A DNA stretch of 64,000 nucleotides from Pantoea trifolii (GTDB lineage Bacteria > Pseudomonadota > Gammaproteobacteria > Enterobacterales > Enterobacteriaceae): NCBI RefSeq assembly GCF_024506435.1, contig NZ_JANIET010000001.1:2294001-2358000 (forward strand). Reading direction: 5' to 3'. The notes under the pieces are model-generated. The model did not search any database. It was not told where the DNA came from and saw nothing but the letters and a program-made list of their open reading frames with translations. Positions 61,960 to 64,000 of the stretch are shown piece by piece. A program made the position numbers and the translations under genes. Position 1 is the first letter of the stretch, and each line of letters starts with the position of its first letter.

Positions 61960-62712
61960 TCAGGCTACCCGGACGGCGCTCATCTGCGTCATGCTTTTCA
62001 TGGCTTCAACCACATCACCATCAACGCAATAGCGACTGAATTCATCGGTTTCCGCTTCGGAGCACATTGAAACACCGGCTTTACGGTAGCGCATCGGCGA
62101 AGCGACTAAACGGCTGGCGGAGCTGTGAACTTCCTGCAATCCACTGTCGATGAACTTCTGGATGTTGCTCAAACGGACGCCCGCACCGGCCATAATAATC
62201 GGACCTGTGCTGTGTTCATTTAGTTCCCGTAATAATGCAATTCCTGCTTCGGCGCTCTGTTGCTGGCCAGACGTCAGGATGCGCGCGATGCCTAAATCAG
62301 CCAGCACCTCAAGCGAGCGTTTTGGACTGTGGCATAAATCAAAGGCGCGATGGAAAGTGACGTCCATGCCGTCACACAGCGTCATAATTTGCTGCATACG
62401 AGCGATATCGACATGCGCATCTTCATCCAGCATGCCAATCACTAAGCCGGGGAAACCGAGTTCACGCATGAGCGCTACGTCCGATTTCATCGACTCAAAC
62501 TCATAGTTGGTGTAGCAAAAATCGCCGCCACGCGGACGGACGATAGGATGTACCGGGATCGAAATTTCACGTCGTGCCGCTTCCAGCACGCCGGCTGAAG
62601 GCGTCAACCCACCTTCGCGCGGTGCGCTGCACAGCTCCACGCGATCGGCACCGGACAGCTGCGCAGTCATTGCGCAGTCGATGCCGTAGCAACAAATTTC
62701 CAGTTTCGTCAT
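61960..62712 (-). CDS. cutC: CutC-family protein
   Basis: 250 residues, TIM-barrel family with start [28 protein letters not shown] and [14 protein letters not shown]. Named for copper homeostasis, but in E. coli the copper phenotype was traced to loss of MicL encoded in the same locus, so CutC's real role is open. Divergent from the patB-like gene. Confidence 0.95.
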   Translation of the reverse strand: MTKLEICCYGIDCAMTAQLSGADRVELCSAPREGGLTPSAGVLEAARREISIPVHPIVRPRGGDFCYTNYEFESMKSDVALMRELGFPGLVIGMLDEDAHVDIARMQQIMTLCDGMDVTFHRAFDLCHSPKRSLEVLADLGIARILTSGQQQSAEAGIALLRELNEHSTGPIIMAGAGVRLSNIQKFIDSGLQEVHSSASRLVASPMRYRKAGVSMCSEAETDEFSRYCVDGDVVEAMKSMTQMSAVRVA

Positions 62713-62797
62713 ACCATGCTCCTTCTCATGACTTCTGGCTCGGGATGAATGCTTCAGTTAGTCTACTTAATTGGACAGTTTACGTGGAACTCGCACT

Positions 62798-63937
62798 ATG
62801 GCATTCGATTTTAATCAATGGATAGACCGTCGTCACAGCGATAGTTTGAAATGGCACAAATATGGTGATCGCGATGTGCTTCCGCTCTGGGTAGCGGACA
62901 GCGATTTCCGTTCGCCGCCGAGTGTGATTGAGGCCATTAAACAGCGTGCTGAGCACGGCGTTTTTGGCTATGGCGCAACGCCAACCGGATTGATTGATAT
63001 CACCCTTTCCCGTTTAGCGCAGCGCTACAACTGGCAGATTGAGCCGGACTGGATTGTGTTGTTGCCTGGCGTGGTGTGCGGTTTGAATCTTTCGGTCCGC
63101 GCATTCACAGAAACGGGCGAATCCACGGTTTCCCCAACGCCGATTTATCCGCCGTTTCGCGGTGCAGCAAGACTGGCCGATCGCGCGCAGGTGCATTTAC
63201 CGCTGCGTTTACAGGACGATCGCTGGGTGATGGATCTCGATGCCAGCGCCATGCAGGGCAATGAGCGCCTGCTGATGCTGTGTAATCCGCAGAATCCAGG
63301 CGGCACGGTTTATCGTCGTGACGAGCTGGAAGCCCAGCTGGCGTTTGCGCAGCAGCATGATTTGATCGTCTGCTCGGATGAAATCCACTGCGATTTATTG
63401 CTGTCACCCGGCGCGCAACACATTCCGTTTGCAGCATTAAGTGAAGATGCCGCACAGCGCAGCATCACGCTGATCTCGCCATCGAAAACCTTTAATATTG
63501 CCGGATTGGGCGCCTCGATGGCGATCATTCCCAATCCCGAGTTGCGCGCGCGCTTCAAACGCGTGCGTGAAGGCATTGTGCCTGGCGTGGATATTCTGGC
63601 GCTGGTGGCGGCCGAAGCGGCGTGGCGCGATGGCGATGAGTGGCTGGCAGCGCAGCTGGATTATCTGCGCGCTAATCGCGACTGGCTGGTGGCGCAGGTC
63701 AATGCGCTGCCAGAACTGCAGATGGCCGCGCCGGAAGCGACTTATCTCGGTTGGATCGACGCCAGCAAACTGGATGTCGCCAGCCCAATGGACTACTTCG
63801 AACAGCGCGGCCTCGGTTTTTCACCGGGTCACGATTTTGGCGACAATAATTTCGTGCGCTTCAACTTTGGCTGTACGCGCGCCACGCTGGAACAGGCGGT
63901 GGCGCGTTTGCAGCAGGCAGTAGCAGCGCGCCGTTAA
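62798..63937 (+). CDS. PatB/MalY-type PLP-dependent cystathionine beta-lyase
   Basis: 379 residues from ATG 62798 (MAFDFNQWIDRRHSDSLKW). Fold type I aminotransferase family, PatB branch: PLPLWVADSDF-like LPLWVADSDFRSPP, NPQNPGG, SDEIHCDLLL and the PLP lysine in SPSKTFNIAGLG. Expected to cleave cystathionine or cysteine S-conjugates to pyruvate, ammonia and a thiol. It is not found between cutC and yecM in E. coli. Stop overlaps the yecM stop. Confidence 0.9.
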   Translation: MAFDFNQWIDRRHSDSLKWHKYGDRDVLPLWVADSDFRSPPSVIEAIKQRAEHGVFGYGATPTGLIDITLSRLAQRYNWQIEPDWIVLLPGVVCGLNLSVRAFTETGESTVSPTPIYPPFRGAARLADRAQVHLPLRLQDDRWVMDLDASAMQGNERLLMLCNPQNPGGTVYRRDELEAQLAFAQQHDLIVCSDEIHCDLLLSPGAQHIPFAALSEDAAQRSITLISPSKTFNIAGLGASMAIIPNPELRARFKRVREGIVPGVDILALVAAEAAWRDGDEWLAAQLDYLRANRDWLVAQVNALPELQMAAPEATYLGWIDASKLDVASPMDYFEQRGLGFSPGHDFGDNNFVRFNFGCTRATLEQAVARLQQAVAARR

Positions 63938-64000
63938 GCCTGTTCGCTGGCGACAATCTCTTCCAGTCGCCACGGATGAAACTTGATGGTGGTTTGCCCG
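63934..64000 (-). CDS. yecM: YecM C-terminus (cut by window edge)
   Basis: Only the last 21 codons are in the window. GQTTIKFHPWRLEEIVASEQ then A and stop is almost the same as the E. coli YecM C-terminus, and yecM follows cutC there. YecM belongs to the VOC-like isomerase fold; function not established. Confidence 0.85.
   Translation of the reverse strand, partial: GQTTIKFHPWRLEEIVASEQA

Overview
The window is a stretch of enterobacterial core chromosome. Gene order follows the Escherichia coli yeaY-to-yecM region almost gene for gene. Protein divergence, GC content (roughly mid-50s %, by eye), and the pattern of missing and inserted genes fit an Erwiniaceae member such as Pantoea or a close relative. 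The species call is inference: there is no rRNA gene here. No prophage, transposase, CRISPR array, tRNA or rRNA was seen.

Layout. 1-5861: yeaY (partial), tsaB, yoaA, yoaB, yoaH, pabB, nudL. 5862-6373: a GC-rich palindromic element and the sdaA leader. 6383-14897: sdaA, the c-di-GMP phosphodiesterase gene pdeD, yoaE, and the mannose PTS operon manXYZ-yobD behind a CRP-like and a Mlc/NagC-like site. 14894-18449: rlmA, cspC, a shortened yobF, yebO, yobH, kdgR; mntP and mgrB are missing from their usual places. 18643-30733: yebQ, htpX, prc, proQ, msrC, letAB, rsmF, pphA. 30734-33463: a variable pocket with two undescribed small membrane proteins, a methyltransferase, a frameshifted lipoprotein, a cold-shock gene with a YmcF/YnfQ-like zinc-ribbon microprotein probably started at AUU, and the sRNA SdsR. 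33464-42687: yebY-yebZ-yobA, holE, exoX, ptrB, yebE, purT (PurR site), eda, zwf (HexR site). 43060-51843: hexR, pykA, an inserted mdfA-like exporter, lpxM, mepM, znuA and znuCB around a Zur site. 51850-57320: ruvB, ruvA, ruvC, yebC, nudB, aspS. 57553-64000: yecE, cmoA, cmoB, a RhtB-family exporter and an exported protein in the torYZ position, cutC, a patB-type lyase, and the end of yecM.

How the genes work together. zwf, eda, hexR, pykA and kdgR form a sugar-acid and Entner-Doudoroff block. manXYZ takes up hexoses. znuA, znuCB and the Zur site form a zinc import unit, with mepM and lpxM for envelope building. letAB, prc, proQ, htpX and mepM handle envelope lipid transport and quality control. 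ruvABC, exoX, holE, yoaA and nudB serve DNA metabolism; aspS, cmoAB, rsmF, rlmA and tsaB serve translation and RNA modification.

Most of the window is well-known biology. The points most worth a second look are the AUU-started microprotein overlapping the csp stop codon, the yobF reading frame cut by a stop after 24 codons, an upstream ORF overlapping the yoaE start, two new small membrane proteins, and two palindromic intergenic elements (5951-6150 and 60803-60912).
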